From Psilocybe azurescens (lineage: Eukaryota > Basidiomycota > Agaricomycetes > Agaricales > Agrocybaceae): 64,000 nt of DNA. The notes below the pieces were generated by a model that did no database searches, was not told the origin of the DNA, and worked only from the letters and a program-made list of their open reading frames with translations. The position numbers and the translations under genes were made by a program. Positions 24,615 to 36,553 of the stretch are shown here, piece by piece (the stretch's first letter is position 1; the number at the start of each line of letters is the position of its first letter). The stretch is taken from contig JAJIRX010000567.1 in NCBI GenBank assembly GCA_023853785.1, positions 992,001 through 1,056,000 on the forward strand. The letters are read 5' to 3'.

Positions 24615-26400
24615 ATGGCAATGAATAACGCTAAATACTGGGCTCTGTTTAAGATTGTTCGCGTCCTGGTGTATTGTATGTTTCCACCTTTTACTATCTA
24701 ACATATGATCTTATTCGGAGCATTTAAGCCGTGTCCACATTGCTTAGCATTGGATTCACGGCTATATATGCCGTTCTTCTACTACGAGGATGGAAATCGT
24801 ACACAGGAGAACAACGTGAGTGCCACGGTCTCTTATACTGTCATTCTGACTGAATTGTTTTGTTTTGAAAGGCACTGTTGTTATCGTTCTCGTCGCGATC
24901 GATGCCCTTTCGTCCGTCATGCTCTATCTAATGTATTTACCAGTCACGACTTTCTTAAATACTGCACAACTTATAATGGTGGGGTATTATAGGCTCATTT
25001 TTCGTTTCCGCCTTTGGCTGGATGGTATTCGTATCGCAATTTTACTTTTCTTTCAAGTCGGCAAGTTCACGACTAATTATATGATATACCGCCCAAGCTG
25101 ACATATTCTCCAGGCGGGACCGTTGCCGTTGCACTTTTTAACCAAAACATTCCATGTAACAATCTTGGTAAGTTTATACCAGTCATATTCATAGATCAAA
25201 TATGCTAACCTGCGTGTAGGCTCGGTATCAACTTGCAAAACAGTCCAAACGGCAGCAATATATGGTAGCTGGTCGCTCTCCGGACTTCGTAAGATATCTT
25301 TTTCCGTACTAAAAACGGCGGAAACACTGAGATTATATACAGTGCTACTCTTTGCTTTCTATTTGGCTGCTATGTCTTATGTACCGGAACCGAAACCTCG
25401 TCCCAATCCTGAAGCACTGTTAGCTTTGAATCTAGCCAACGCTGAAAAACGCGAGAAAAGAGTCAGCACTAGTTCTTTTGGTTCCGCCACTTCCGCATAT
25501 TCTCAGAAGTCATATCTTGGTCCTCTACAACCCTCGACAATGCAAAGTTCTACCCGCAGTGCTCGCCCGCCTCACGCTGAAAATGGCCGGATAACACCTT
25601 ACAACTACGTCCCGACGGCGCCTCAAAGTCCTGCTCGCGCTGTCCGATCGCCTTCTATTGCAAGTACGCAGAGATCGGCAGGCCCATATAATAATTACTA
25701 TCGACCTGGAACTCCTGGGTCCATTCGCTCCATGGCCCCCAGTACCATGTCTAATATTCGCGCGTCCACACGACAAAGGTACTATATCAGTAACAGGATA
25801 CCGGCTCCCCAACCTCGTGCTGCGGAACAGCTTCAAGCGCCGAGGTTAGCTAATCAACAGTCTTTCAGCGAGCCTGTGTCAAGACAAGGAACGCCGATGT
25901 CGGTCATGTCAAATCAATCTCAGTATGCGCCTCATCATCAAAGGCAACCGGCCTATTTATCTCCTCCTCCCGGACTTGGATATGTCGGCAATGGTTTAAA
26001 CTTAAACTTCCCTCAGCCTCCTGGTTACGCTAGAGGACCAGCGTACCCCGCTCGTGTCACCAGCCCACTTGCTTCTCCAATTGCACCTGTCAGCATGGTT
26101 TCAGATCAACGCTCTGTGGGGATGCAGATGCGAGAGGCGCTCATGATGCGCACACCGTCGCCTGGCGCTCGTTCTCTCAATTCGCCGACCAGTCCTGACA
26201 GCATGCATTCTCCTCCCAGTGGAAATCCTAGCGTCTCGTCTGTCCCACGATCTCCGTCTCCTCAACATGGATCATTCAGCAACCTGCCCGCCACTCCACT
26301 TTCTGCTGTCCTACCGGCTCACCCTGGACTTCCTTCTGCACAGGGAAGACCTGAAGTGCGGGATGTTCAGCGATATGGGACTCCCCCGGCGTCAGGTTAA
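24615..26400 (+). CDS. Four-helix (MARVEL-like) membrane protein 3 with long Ser/Pro tail
   Basis: About seven exons. Helices: LFKIVRVLVY with GFTAIYAVLLLRGW (TM1), TVVIVLVAIDALSSVMLYLM (TM2), IRIAILLFFQVGGTVAVALF (TM3), TAAIYGSWSLSGLLLLFAF (TM4). The TM3-TM4 loop has Cys in IPCNNL and VSTCKT. The tail (25380-26400) is about 340 residues of Ser, Pro, Gln and Arg repeats with a terminal segment VRDVQRYGTPPASG. The intron at 25061-25113 has a GC donor (gcaagt), needed for phase and for TM3. The first splice, after about 24670, is uncertain: the best donor (gtatgt) leaves the wrong phase. Architecture is shared with the two genes upstream. Confidence 0.65.
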
Positions 26401-26768
26401 ATGAGCGATTGCTGACAGACGGCCAATACCGTACCGGAAGTGCACCACCAAGCAACTGGGCTGCCTCCAACAATAGCAGAATGGATGCGGTTGATTATTG
26501 GAGGCAACAATCCACGGAACCTCTTGACTTTGGAGGACGTCGTGTCTGAGGAAGCCAGAGAGAAGGCTGTATTTAACATTGTCGTTCACTTCTGCAATAT
26601 ACAATAGAGTACATTGAAGATATATATTTAAAGAATAATAATTTATCAAAATTGGGGTGGTTTGGAATTCATGAACGATTCAAGAACTCGGATAGGTCGA
26701 TGAACGATGACGTCACTCAAAGACGCACAAACCCGGGTGCACTCAGACTTAACTTACAACTTGCGACC
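26401..26768. other. Intergenic gap
   Basis: 368 bp between co-directed genes. AT-rich at 26580-26650, likely the polyadenylation region of the upstream gene. No separate gene supported. Confidence 0.5.
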
Positions 26769-27570
26769 ATGGCTTTTGTGCTCCCTTCCCTTGTATCACG
26801 ACGCTTTATCTCTTCGGCAAGCAATGGAACGCAAGCTAACATTAGGCAATTGTTTTCATATCCCATCGCTTTGAAGACTGCCCCATCTTCTGGCGCTCGG
26901 TTTGCCTCGACGCGTACTTTCCAATCTCCAATATGGAAGGCAGTACATGAAGCTGGACAGAAACGACCGCTGTTGTCCTCCGTAGCGAAGGGCTTTGCAG
27001 TAGCTGGAGTTGGAATAGGGCTTTCTAGTTTACGAAAGGATCCCATTCAATGTGACGGTCAGTATTGTCCGGACCCAACAACTCATTAAACTTCGGCTTA
27101 CAATGGAATGAATTGGTCAGCACCTCAGCCTCCGAAGTCCACAGATCCTATCTATCCTGACGACAGGCCTCCTCCCCCTGTATCATCAGTGTCACTTTAC
27201 GAGTTAAGCTTTGGCACAGTTGTGGGGTTATGCGCTGGAGTATTTGTCAAAAAAGGTGCTAAAGCAGTTGCATGGTTCCTTGGAGGTGTATTCGTTCTTC
27301 TACAGGTATGCATCCCCAAGAGCAATACTTATAACCTTATTTGAATCGTGTCATCTACAGTATATGGGATCAGCATCTCTTGTCCGTGTCGACTGGGGAA
27401 AGGCTGCCGGCAAGTTCGAGAACTTGTTTTACACAAAAGACGCGGCAGGTGGAACCAGGCCTCCTAACGTTCTTTCATTATGGCACTGGTTGATTAACTT
27501 CTTGACCGCCGACTTCCAGCCAAGGGCATCGTTTATTGCTGGATTTGTTCTCGGGTTAAGGATTGGCTGA
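26769..27570 (+). CDS. FUN14-domain mitochondrial protein
   Basis: Exons 26769-27057, 27121-27305, 27361-27570; 227 residues. The N-terminus is a basic, Ser-rich mitochondrial targeting stretch (VSRRFISSASNGT, RFASTRTF). The FUN14 domain starts at SLYELSFGTVVGLCAGVFVKKG (first helix and Gly-rich turn), continues with AVAWFLGGVFVLLQYMGSA and ends with a helix SFIAGFVLGLRIG right at the C-terminus. In animals FUNDC1 is a mitophagy receptor in the outer membrane; no obvious Atg8-binding YxxL upstream motif is seen in the mature part, so a mitophagy role is not claimed. Confidence 0.88.
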
Positions 27571-27885
27571 TCTAGTACTAGTAGTAGACACCTTGATATT
27601 ATGCTTGTATGTAATAGAATAGATAGTAGATGTGCATCTACCTTGTAACAGCCGAAAACCCGTAGCCGAGACACTGCTACTTTTTTTTTACAAGGTATCT
27701 CAAGTAGAAAAGTAGCAAAGTCGACGTGCCCGCTGCTCCTACTCGCCCCTGTCTTGACGGTGCATTTGTTTGAACAAGTCTTTCATTCCTAACACCTCCA
27801 CGTGCCAACATGTCACTCACTTATTTTTTTCAAAGTTCAGCGCAACGGGCGATCGAAGCAATTCATCCTCACTAATATCAAAACC
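27571..27885. other. Intergenic gap, FUN14 3' flank / NOP2 promoter
   Basis: 315 bp between co-directed genes, with nothing recognisable beyond promoter and 3' flank. Confidence 0.45.
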
Positions 27886-30343
27886 ATGGGTCGCCGAGCA
27901 AAGAATAAACAAGCCGCGCCCGAGTCATTAGAACCGAAAACTGCGTGGACATCTAAAAAACAGCTAGGAAAGCGAAAGGCTGAAGCCGACTCCGAGCGAC
28001 AAGACGACGGAAAGCCGAGTCCACGGCCTACGAAGAGGGTCAAGGATCTGAATGGTAAGGGCAAAGAAAAGGCGTCATCTACAGCGAAACCTCAAAAATC
28101 AAGCGCTAAGAAGAGCAAGGCGCAAGCTCACAATGATGGTAGTGGTTCGGAAGGATGGGAGGATGTAGAGGACGAGGAGTTGCAGACACATTCTAAGTGC
28201 GTCTTTTAACGTTTGACAAAGTCTTGTTCCCATAAATATGAATACTGATGTTAATTATTTTTCTAGATCCCTCTTTAACGATAGTGACGCGGAGGAACCT
28301 GCCGTGTTTGTAGGCGACCTTGAAGATCTTGAATCTGACGAAGAAGCAGAGTACGGCTTTCCTTAATGCCACCTTTCGGTCTAGCTAATTTCTCAATTTA
28401 ATTAGTGACGAATATGTTCAAGCTCCTGCCCAGGAATTTGACTTCGGGTCTGATGATGATGATGAGGACGTTGAAGTTGCGCCATCCAAAGCTAAAAAGT
28501 TAAAATCAAAGCAGGCAGAACGGCCTAAAAAGATCATTCCAACACAGTCAGACCAGTCCAGCTCGGATTCCGATGAAGAGGAAGAAGATGAACGCGTGAC
28601 GATGAAGAACATGGCTGAGCGTTCGCGGAAGCTCGAAGCGCATGCTGCTGCTGAAGCGGAGCTCGATGTGGCAGAATTCCAAGCTGCTGCTGAGGATGAC
28701 GAGGACGAAGATGTGGATATGGATGCTGAGGAGGATGCTAATGGTGATATGGATGTTGAGCCTTTCCAACTGCCGACTGCGGAACAACGCGAGAAAGAGA
28801 AAGCTGGTGGAGGGCCAGATGTACATCTCGTGCAAAGACGCATGAGGGAGTGTGTACGTGTGCTTGCAAAATTCACTCGACGAGCCGAGAAAGGACGGTG
28901 AGTGTTTTATATTCCTACATTATTTGCTCCTAGTACTGACAGACCTCTTATGGAAGGGCTCGTTCGGAATATATTGATCAACTTGTGGCCGACATTGCTA
29001 GCTATTACGGTTATAACGATTTTCTCTCTGAGAAGCTCTTTTGCTCTTCCCCGTTAACGAGGTCAGATTTGATTTATCATAAAAGGGATCATAGTACTCA
29101 ATGAGGTTATAAATAGGCTATCGAGTTCTTTGAGGCCAATGAAGTTCCTCGGCCCGTAACAATCAGGACAAATACTCTGAGAACGAGACGACGTGATTTA
29201 GCCCAAAGTCTGGTCAATCGAGGTGTAAATCTTGAGCCCATCGGAAAATGGACCAATGTAGGACTCCAAGTGTTCGAGAGTAACGTTCCCATTGGTGCAA
29301 CTCCTGAATACCTTGCTGGGCATTATATGCTGCAAGCAGCGTCTTCTTTCCTTCCCGTTATCGCCCTCTCTCCTCAGCCCAATGAACGTGTCTTAGATAT
29401 GGCGTCTGCTCCGGGTGGAAAGACAACGCACATGGCTGCGCTGATGCAAAACACTGGTGTTGTCTTCGCCAATGACGCGAACAAGACGAGGACGAAGAGT
29501 CTTACTGCCAACGTACATCGTCTGGGATGCAAGAACGTGGTCATCTGCTCATATGATGGACGAGAATTCCCTAAAGTCATGGGAGGATTCGATCGTGTAT
29601 TATTGGATGCTCCTTGCAGTGGCACCGGGGTTATTAGCAAAGATCCCAGCGTAAAAATCAACAAGGTATGCGATAAGGAAAATACCTCTAGAAGATGATT
29701 TCGTTGACTTTCTTTATCCAGTCCGAACGCGATTTTACTCTTTTGTCCCACCTCCAAAAGCAGTTGATTCTCTGTGCAATTGACAGTGTCAGTCCAGAGT
29801 CAAAAACGGGTGGATATGTCGTCTATTCAACCTGCTCTGTAACTGTGGAAGAGAACGAAGCCGTCGTAGACTACGCCCTCCGCAAAAGGCCTAATGTAAA
29901 GCTTGTTGAGGCCGGCCTCGAGTTCGGTCGCGAAGGGTTCACCAAATACCGGGGCAAGACATTTAATCCCAGTTTGAACCTCACGAGAAGATTCTACCCT
30001 CACGTGCACAACATGGATGGTTTCTACGTTGCCAAGTTCAAGGTGGAGAAACGGTCGAAGACACTGCCCGCAACTGCAACTGAAGACGCTGATGAGCCCG
30101 TGTTGGTGGACGAAGAGTTCAAGACAGATGTTCCTGCTACGTTCCCCAAGTTCGAAGGGTTTGATGACTCTGAGGATCGTCCTTATCTTGAAGGTACATC
30201 GCAAATATCTTTATCTTGGTGTCTTTTTTTACTGATTATGGATTCAATGTGCAGAGGCAAAGCGGAAGCGCATGAAAGCGAAGGGTCTGCGCCCTCCTCC
30301 GCGCTCAAAAGCTGCAACCAAGCTGGCGGAAGAAAAGGCATAA
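27886..30343 (+). CDS. NOP2: 25S rRNA (cytosine-C5)-methyltransferase NOP2 (one apparent frameshift)
   Basis: Exons 27886-28196, 28267-28350, 28406-28897, 28957-29061, 29117-29665, 29722-30193, 30255-30343; 700 residues after correction. Layout: a Lys-rich nucleolar N-terminus starting MGRRAKNKQ, a long acidic region (28270-28780), then the RsmB/NOP2 catalytic fold: [35 protein letters not shown] (SAM site), [28 protein letters not shown] (Cys of motif IV) and [17 protein letters not shown] (catalytic Cys of motif VI), and [12 protein letters not shown]. It methylates a 25S rRNA cytosine and is needed for 60S assembly. The T run at 29039-29042 is one short; adding it gives LLFPVNEAIEFF over the intron. 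A later Lys-rich tail is retained. Confidence 0.95.
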
Positions 30344-30785
30344 ATTTGCGTAAATACTTTTATTCCTGTCATGTTTGGTTATCTCAGCGCACATTGGACC
30401 GCTGGGTGGGTCTTACCCATTTCTGGATCCTATATACACTTTGAATGATTATCTTCGGGCGGAAATCTTCAATGTAAAAAGAATCGATCGTCAGAGGAAA
30501 CATTCTAAGTTCCTGCCGCCAGTGTAAGACGATGCTACAACCAAGTGGACTAGAATTATCCTGAAGATGTGCAAATGCTCCTACCTGGACAGCATGGTTC
30601 GAATAAAAATGAGAGTGGACGTTGTCGACGTTAAGCCACTAGCGCCAGTGACAGTAGCAGCACTTGCTTGAGCTACTGTGACCTGTGACTGTGACGCGAA
30701 TTGTTGATTTCGGACCGTGGGAGCCATACACCAAACCCTCCTCAGCTTCTCCCGCCGTCGTCGCGCGCAACGAGCGCACCTCAAA
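30344..30785. other. Intergenic gap, NOP2 3' flank / DSN1 promoter
   Basis: 442 bp between co-directed genes. No extra gene or RNA recognised. Confidence 0.45.
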
Positions 30786-32742
30786 ATGTCAAATCCACTC
30801 ATGAATGCGGCGGCCGCGAAAAGAGCCAAGAAGGAGGCGCGTATTGCTCTCAAATTATATAAATAATTCCATGAATAAACTAACTTATCGGCGTGCAATA
30901 GGCCAAAGGCGCGTCAAATAAGCGCAAGCGTACGTGTTTGTGAAAACCACGGAACGCGTAAAAATGCTGAATGTTTCTTCTTTGTGGTTGTAGTGAATAA
31001 CGATGATGGTCCCGGAGGTCTCTTGATCGTTCATCCACGAGATATCGGGCCGACGCTATCTCAACCCGTTTCTTCCAACACAGCCGATCCGTTGCCCCCT
31101 CGGTTCTCATCTCAACCTCTGCACGCTGGCCCTTCAAAACACCCAACAAAGAAATTTAGGGCAGACTCTGAAACAGCAGCTCGTCCTTTGGGTAAATCGA
31201 AATTGAAACCCCCGGCACGCGATCGTTCTGGTGCTTATGAGGATGCTGAGGTTGACTTGGATGTGAAGGCCATGGAAGACGAGGCTGACCAGCTTCGTCG
31301 TCAATCACGGGCGCACTCGACTATCGACTCGTCATTACTCGTCATCACGAATGACCGTTCCCAGACACAAGAAACGAGCAGGAGGGCGACTGGACATCGA
31401 CGGAAAAGCTCTGTTGGTGGAAGAGGGAAACGGACTAGTTCTTCGTATCAAGCCACCGGTGTTATCAGTATGTTCATATGTTTGTGTCGTAGAAATCGAA
31501 TCTCATTTTCCTAGCCCAACCCCACAATTCGGTGTCTGAGAGTAGCTTTCACAAACACATTGATTGTGACCTACCAGAACCCGAACGTCTCAGACAACTG
31601 CTTATTTGGTGCTCCCTGCGAGCGGCTTCAAATCCCTCATCTGCAACAACCTCCTCGAAACCTCCGCCTCCCCCGCTACCGCCGCTGTCTGCTGAAGGTG
31701 CGCAAGTGTTGAAAAGTGTTCAGGAAGGTCTGGTTCGTATGCTAGCTGGGAAAGAAATAAACCTCAGCTTATACGAACCAGAGGCCGGGAGCAGCAGCAC
31801 GAAACCGCCTGAGGACCTTCGAGAAAACGAGCAAAACGTGCGCAATCGACAATGGGAGGTCAGATATACTCAACATATCCAACAGTAAGTTTGTCACTGC
31901 ATAATTTTCTCTTTGTTGCTGATTGCCTTCTCAGAGCTCAAGCGGAAGAAGAGTCTTGGAAGAAGATATCATTTGGTTACGATGCGTACGCTAAGACATT
32001 GCAGAGTTCCCTTGAGAAGCGTGCTGCTGCCGTTCAACTGGATCCTGGAGCACTATCTGCCAAAGCCAAGGGCAAACGACGGGCGACAGGCGAACTCAGT
32101 GAAGTAGAGAGCTACTTCGTGCCTCAAGAACATGAAATCTCCCCGGAATTCCGACCGACCCTCGCTCTCGCTAAATCCGTTCTCGGACATCGTGCAGTTG
32201 GAGACGAATGGCCAGTTGGAGGTGGCCGACGTGGAATGACGCGCTCAAATATGTCCCGAAGCGATATGGAAGCAGAACTCAAACGACGCCTGCCCGATCT
32301 GGAATTCAAGGTCGACCAGATATTCACCTACGTTTCTGCTGCACGGACGACGACCAACATCGCGGAGAAGGCGCTGAACGAGCGGTTTGACCTGTTGTCG
32401 TCGACTCTTACGTCGCGGATGGGTCAGCTACGAGGTCCGGGAGATGGGGATGCGGCGCCTGGGTCGGCGACGTCGTTGCTGTCGACGTATGTCGCTCCTC
32501 CGGGGTCGATGACAGGGCCTGCGGATCAGTTGGATCTGCTGCGTGCGCTGTCGAGGGTTGATCGAGAGCGGCCGCCGGCTCTAGTGGGTGAAGCTGCTCG
32601 GAGGGCGGCGCGGGAGGTGCAGCGGGCAGGGGAGAACGGCGCTCTGGCGGTGGGGGATAGGCGGCTGACAGGGGTTCCTGTTACACCTCGCAAGGCGCCT
32701 GGAACGCCGAGGCGAGGCAACACTCCGTCTAGGGACCGATGA
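30786..32742 (+). CDS. DSN1: Kinetochore protein DSN1/Mis13
   Basis: The MIS13 family core is clear: HRRKSSVGGRGKRTSSSYQ, then across an intron ATGVITQPHNSVSESSFHKH, IDCDLPEPERLRQLLIWC, and after a Pro-rich linker helices GAQVLKSVQEGLVRMLAG and NRQWEVRYTQHIQQAQAEEE. The second half is helical with LKRRLPDLEFKVDQIF, and the C-terminus is basic (TPRKAPGTPRRG). DSN1 is part of the four-protein MIND/Mis12 complex that joins the inner kinetochore to Ndc80. The RRKSS motif at about 31390 matches the Aurora B site region of Dsn1. The 5' end (MSNPLMNAAAAKRAKKEA) is certain, but the first intron can be read with or without a 29-nt exon near 30901-30929; only skipping it keeps the frame. Confidence 0.9.
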
Positions 32743-33440
32743 CTGTCGTTATCCATTTATTAGCCCTTCTATTTTTTCTTTCGATCTATGCGGTTTACTT
32801 TGTGTTCGACTTCGGAGTATGATCAATTGATATTGTACAGTCTGCGGCGTCATGCCGTATTGAGAATTTGCAGGGATCTCCTATGTTTCCTATCCATGGA
32901 TCTAGCAGACAGGTTACCGCGTTTGGGTGGCGAGTATTGAGCATACCAGTTTTACCTGCAGCAGTTTCCGCGATTTGTGAATCACCAGGAATCATGGTTA
33001 TCCTGTTTCCGTTCTTTTTGGTACAAGGTTATTTTGAGCGACCTTGGTGGGTATACTCTTATCGGGAAACTGCCGTATCAGAAGGCTAATGTCTACCTGT
33101 CGTCCGATCCCTCGTTTAGTCCGCTTAGCGTATCTTCTTTGAATATAATTGGGACAACATGAGAATTCGTGGTTCCTGTACTTATGAATGTTCAAAGAAC
33201 TGATATAAATGGTCCAGGGTCCAAGGAGCTATGCTACAGCAAACTAAGGTGTTGTACATGGATAGCCAGATACAAGGGGTATTAGGAAGGTGTCGTAAGG
33301 TGTCAGTAAGGTGTAAAATAGAGTGGTTAAGATATTGGAATTTATCCGTGAACGTGCATGCTATGATGTCATAATGTTCAGTAGAAGGTCATTGGGAGTT
33401 ATCAATAGGTGGTAGTTTTTCTTACGAGCAACAAGTCAGA
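32743..33440. other. Convergent 3' flanks, no gene seen
   Basis: 698 bp between the DSN1 stop and the SUR7/PalI stop. Contains small AT-rich blocks and three imperfect copies of aggtgt with flanks near 33280-33320 (ggaaggtgtcgtaaggtgtcagtaaggtgt region). No coding exon supported. Confidence 0.5.
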
Positions 33441-34415
33441 CTACAACCTAGACTCAGGAGAAAGAGTAGAGGCGCACCTATTTGTTCTGCGGGCTCCCAG
33501 CATACCGCAGCAAGCTCCAACGAGAGAGAGCCACAAGGCAATCGCGGCGCCAAGCGTCATCCAGACCTAGAGAAGCGTGTTAGAGAGTGGTGCTATTTAT
33601 AATAGGTAGGCAGACGTACGGCATTGCCCCACACGAGGTTCAGGTCACCGTCGGTAGCGTTATGGACACGCTTGCGAACGACGGCAACGAGTATGACATC
33701 GATGAGAAAAACAACAGTGGTGAAGAACGCAGCGAGGCTACCGATACCCATTGTGAGAAAGGAAGGCAGTCTGGAGGTGCCATTTGATCCGCGTCGGAGG
33801 ATGAAGAGTGATATCAATAGTGTGAGGAAGGCGAGAACGGCAGCTGAGAAAGGTTGGGAGAAATGGTGGTTGAGCTATGGCAGTATGATACATGTTGATA
33901 ACAAAAGGAAACATACCGATAGGATGGAGCACGAAGACAGCTGTCGTGGTGCGGGATAGGACATTTTGCAGGTCATCTGCATTGCTATAACCAGAAAGAC
34001 GGATGATTAGTACCGTGGACACGAGATCGCATCACGCGAGATGTAACGTACAGCGCTCTTGCAACGGTGCTATCGAGGGTGTAGCCAAGATGGGTTTTCG
34101 AGCATTGGGCATCTCTGGATCGATCTACTCCCACAACACTGAAGGAGGAGGAGGTATGAGGCCTTGGTATGATTATATCAGTTGTGGTCGGACGTACGCG
34201 ACATTTATGGCGGATATGCAGTAGCCCCATACACCAAAGCCGACTGAGCCACTGGCGCTGGCCGAGAATATAGAAGGGCCGACATTTACATTGGCAGATA
34301 GACGGAAGAGAATGATAGATTTGATGATTGGTGCGGACAAAGATACTAGCAAGAGAATGAGGAAAGCGATAAAGACCAAGATAGGAGTCAAGACGGCGGG
34401 CAGTCTAAGAGGCAT
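33441..34415 (-). CDS. SUR7/PalI (claudin-like) membrane protein
   Basis: Several exons. TM1 at the start: PILVFIAFLILLLVSLSAPI. The first extracellular loop has GSVGFGVWGYC, then after an intron QCSKTHLGYTLDS, the paired Cys pattern of fungal SUR7/PalI proteins. TM2: VLAFLTLLISLFIL; TM3: LGxxx region MGIGSLAAFFTTVVFLIDVIL; then NLVWGNAV and across an intron WMTLGAAIALWLSLVGACCG (TM4). This block order defines PalI/SUR7. These proteins sit in eisosome-like plasma membrane domains or in ambient-pH signalling; which applies is unclear. The C-terminus after GARRTNR is short, unlike long-tailed PalI of ascomycetes. Confidence 0.8.
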
Positions 34416-35416
34416 AGTAGCGGAGAGGGAAGATTGAAAAGCACGATGGCAAGCTTGGTTTTTTATACGGGCCTCGTGTTGGAGGCGACTCCATTACATG
34501 TCAAGGACAATAATGAACAATGGTGCGTCATGGCTCCTCCTAAGAGAGGCGGAGGCTGGGCGCTAACGAAAATACACAATACGGAAGGAGACCCTGACAA
34601 CGGTGCACACGAGCAGCTCGGTAGACGGGATATATTATGAAATGGTAAAAACTTTACAAGTCCCTGATGCGCATGTTTTGAGGCTTAGTTTTTGCAGTAC
34701 ATACTTATGGCATTACCGATCAGAGCTAGCAATTTGAATGAGAAGGTTGATCAGAACGAAGAATGGCGTGTGAGCCATGTCAAAACAAGCGTTGTAAGTG
34801 GGCACGTGACAGTGACTAGTATGGCCGGCTCTAGACAAATAGCTGGATGGGGATGACCGGAGGGCAGATCCATATGATGGGCGAAGGGGAGAGACAGAGG
34901 CTCGTAGACCGTTTAAGCTTTGATTTTCGGTTGCTAAATAAAAAAGAAGATGACTCCATTTCTCTGTTATTTTACTCAGGGGTCATGTTTTCTGAGGAAC
35001 AGGGCTGGTGTACTATGTACTGGCTACATACAGGGACATGGGTAGCTGTTATGGAGTCTCAGGAGGCATGGAGGGACGGGAGGGATGGACATCAGCGGAG
35101 AAGAAGAAGTGGAAAGTTATGGAACATAGCGACGACCCTGAAGAGCTAGCAGCCAAACAAGAAGCAAACACATAGAACCAAATAAAAAGACCAGATTCGA
35201 AAGGCTCTCTATCCCTTCCTTCCTAATTTCTCTCAACTCCCCATCTGGGTTTTGGTCTGCGTTGCACGCAATTTTCTCTCTCTCTATCTAATTCTTCTTC
35301 ACAGTCAGTATCTCTGTTCCTTCCTTCCTTCTTTTCTTCTGCCCTTTCAACTTGTCTTCCCTTTTTTCCCACCGCTAACATACGCGTTTGTACAGCTCAC
35401 GTCGCGTTCTGCAATA
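34416..35416. promoter_or_regulatory. Divergent promoter region with long CT-rich leader
   Basis: 1001 bp. The part from about 35205 to 35395 is a long pyrimidine tract (repeated TTCC and CTCT) running into the ATG at 35417, the mark of a highly expressed basidiomycete gene. A possible leader intron ends at tacag (35394-35395). The remaining part shows no gene. Confidence 0.5.
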
Positions 35417-36553
35417 ATGTCTGCCCCTGAAGTCACTGCTGCTCCCGTTGTCGCCCCCGTCGAGGAGGTCAAGCCTGTAGAGGCCACCCCTGCCGCTGAG
35501 GTCCCCAAGGTTGAAGAGCCTGTTGTTGCCCCCGTGCGCTTTTCCTTCATTTTTGACTCATGGCAACCAAACTGATTTCCCATTCATCAAAAGGTCGAGA
35601 CCGCTGCTCCCGTCGAGGCTGAGGCTCCTGCTGTTGCCACCGTTGCTGCTACTGAACCCGAAGCTGCTGCCCCTGTTGCTGAAGAGGCCAAGGATGAGGC
35701 CAAGCCTGTACGTAAAACCATAACGGTTTCTTTGTTTCTAAAATCTCATCTCAATACAGGCCGAATCCGAGGCTAAGAAGGAGGAGAGGCCCAAGAGCCC
35801 TAGCTTGCTTGCCAAATTGCTCGCTCCCTTCAAGAACGAGAAGAAGGTCAAAGCTCCCAAGAGCCCCAAGAAGGAGAAGAAGGAGAAGGAAGCCGAGGTA
35901 AGATTGCCTTTCAATTCAGTTGTCGCAAGCTTGATCTCATTTCAACGCTAAGGCTGCCGCACCCGCTGCTGCTGCTGAGGAAACTCCTGCCGCCAAAGAG
36001 GAACCTACTGTTGCTGCAGAGGCCCCTGTTGTTGAGGCACCCAAGGAGGAGGCCGCGGAGCCTGTTAAGGAGACGTAAGTTTTCGTATTTCACATTCTGT
36101 TTCCGACAGACCGCACTCAATTTTTTTCTTTCTTTTTTTCCTTTTTTTGTTAGCGAGTCCGCTCCTGTCGTCGAGTCCGCCCCCGCCGCTGAGGAGGTTA
36201 AGGAGGAGAAGGTATGTCGTCCTATTATCCATTCAAAATTGCCTTCTTATTTTCTATTTCTATTTTAGAAGGACGAGAAGAAGGAGGCTAAGGCTGCTAA
36301 AGTTGGCCGCCGTCTCTCCGCCCGCGTTGGTGACTTCTTCAAGACCAAGCCTAAAGCCGCCGAAGTTAACACACCTGCCAAAGTCGATGAGCACCCTCCC
36401 AAGATCGATGAGCCCGCCCCTGTCGCTCCTTTGGAGAACCCTGCCACTGAGGCTCCTGCTGCTGCTGCTGCCCCTGAAACGAAGACAGATGAGGCCACTA
36501 AGCCCGTCGAGGCTGCCCCCACTGCTGCCCCTGTTGTAGCTGCTACAGCATAA
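35417..36553 (+). CDS. Ala/Pro/Glu-rich acidic protein with two basic conserved-looking segments
   Basis: Exons 35417-35533, 35594-35707, 35760-35897, 35953-36074, 36154-36211, 36269-36553; 277 residues, all in phase. Most of the protein is low-complexity: repeats of A, P, E, V and K (for example VVAPVEEVKPVEATPAAEVP). Two segments differ: PSLLAKLLAPFKNEKKVK followed by KSPKKEKKEK, and KVGRRLSARVGDFFKTKPK. Both look amphipathic and basic, so they might bind membranes, microtubules or actin. No domain is recognised. The long CT-rich leader and strong codon preference for G/C-ended codons suggest high expression. It may be a lineage-specific protein; function unknown. Confidence 0.75.

Noticed and set aside
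28418..28876. Ser-rich minus-strand ORF of 152 codons
   Set aside because: Antisense of the acidic Asp/Glu region of NOP2; Ser codons mirror GA-rich codons.
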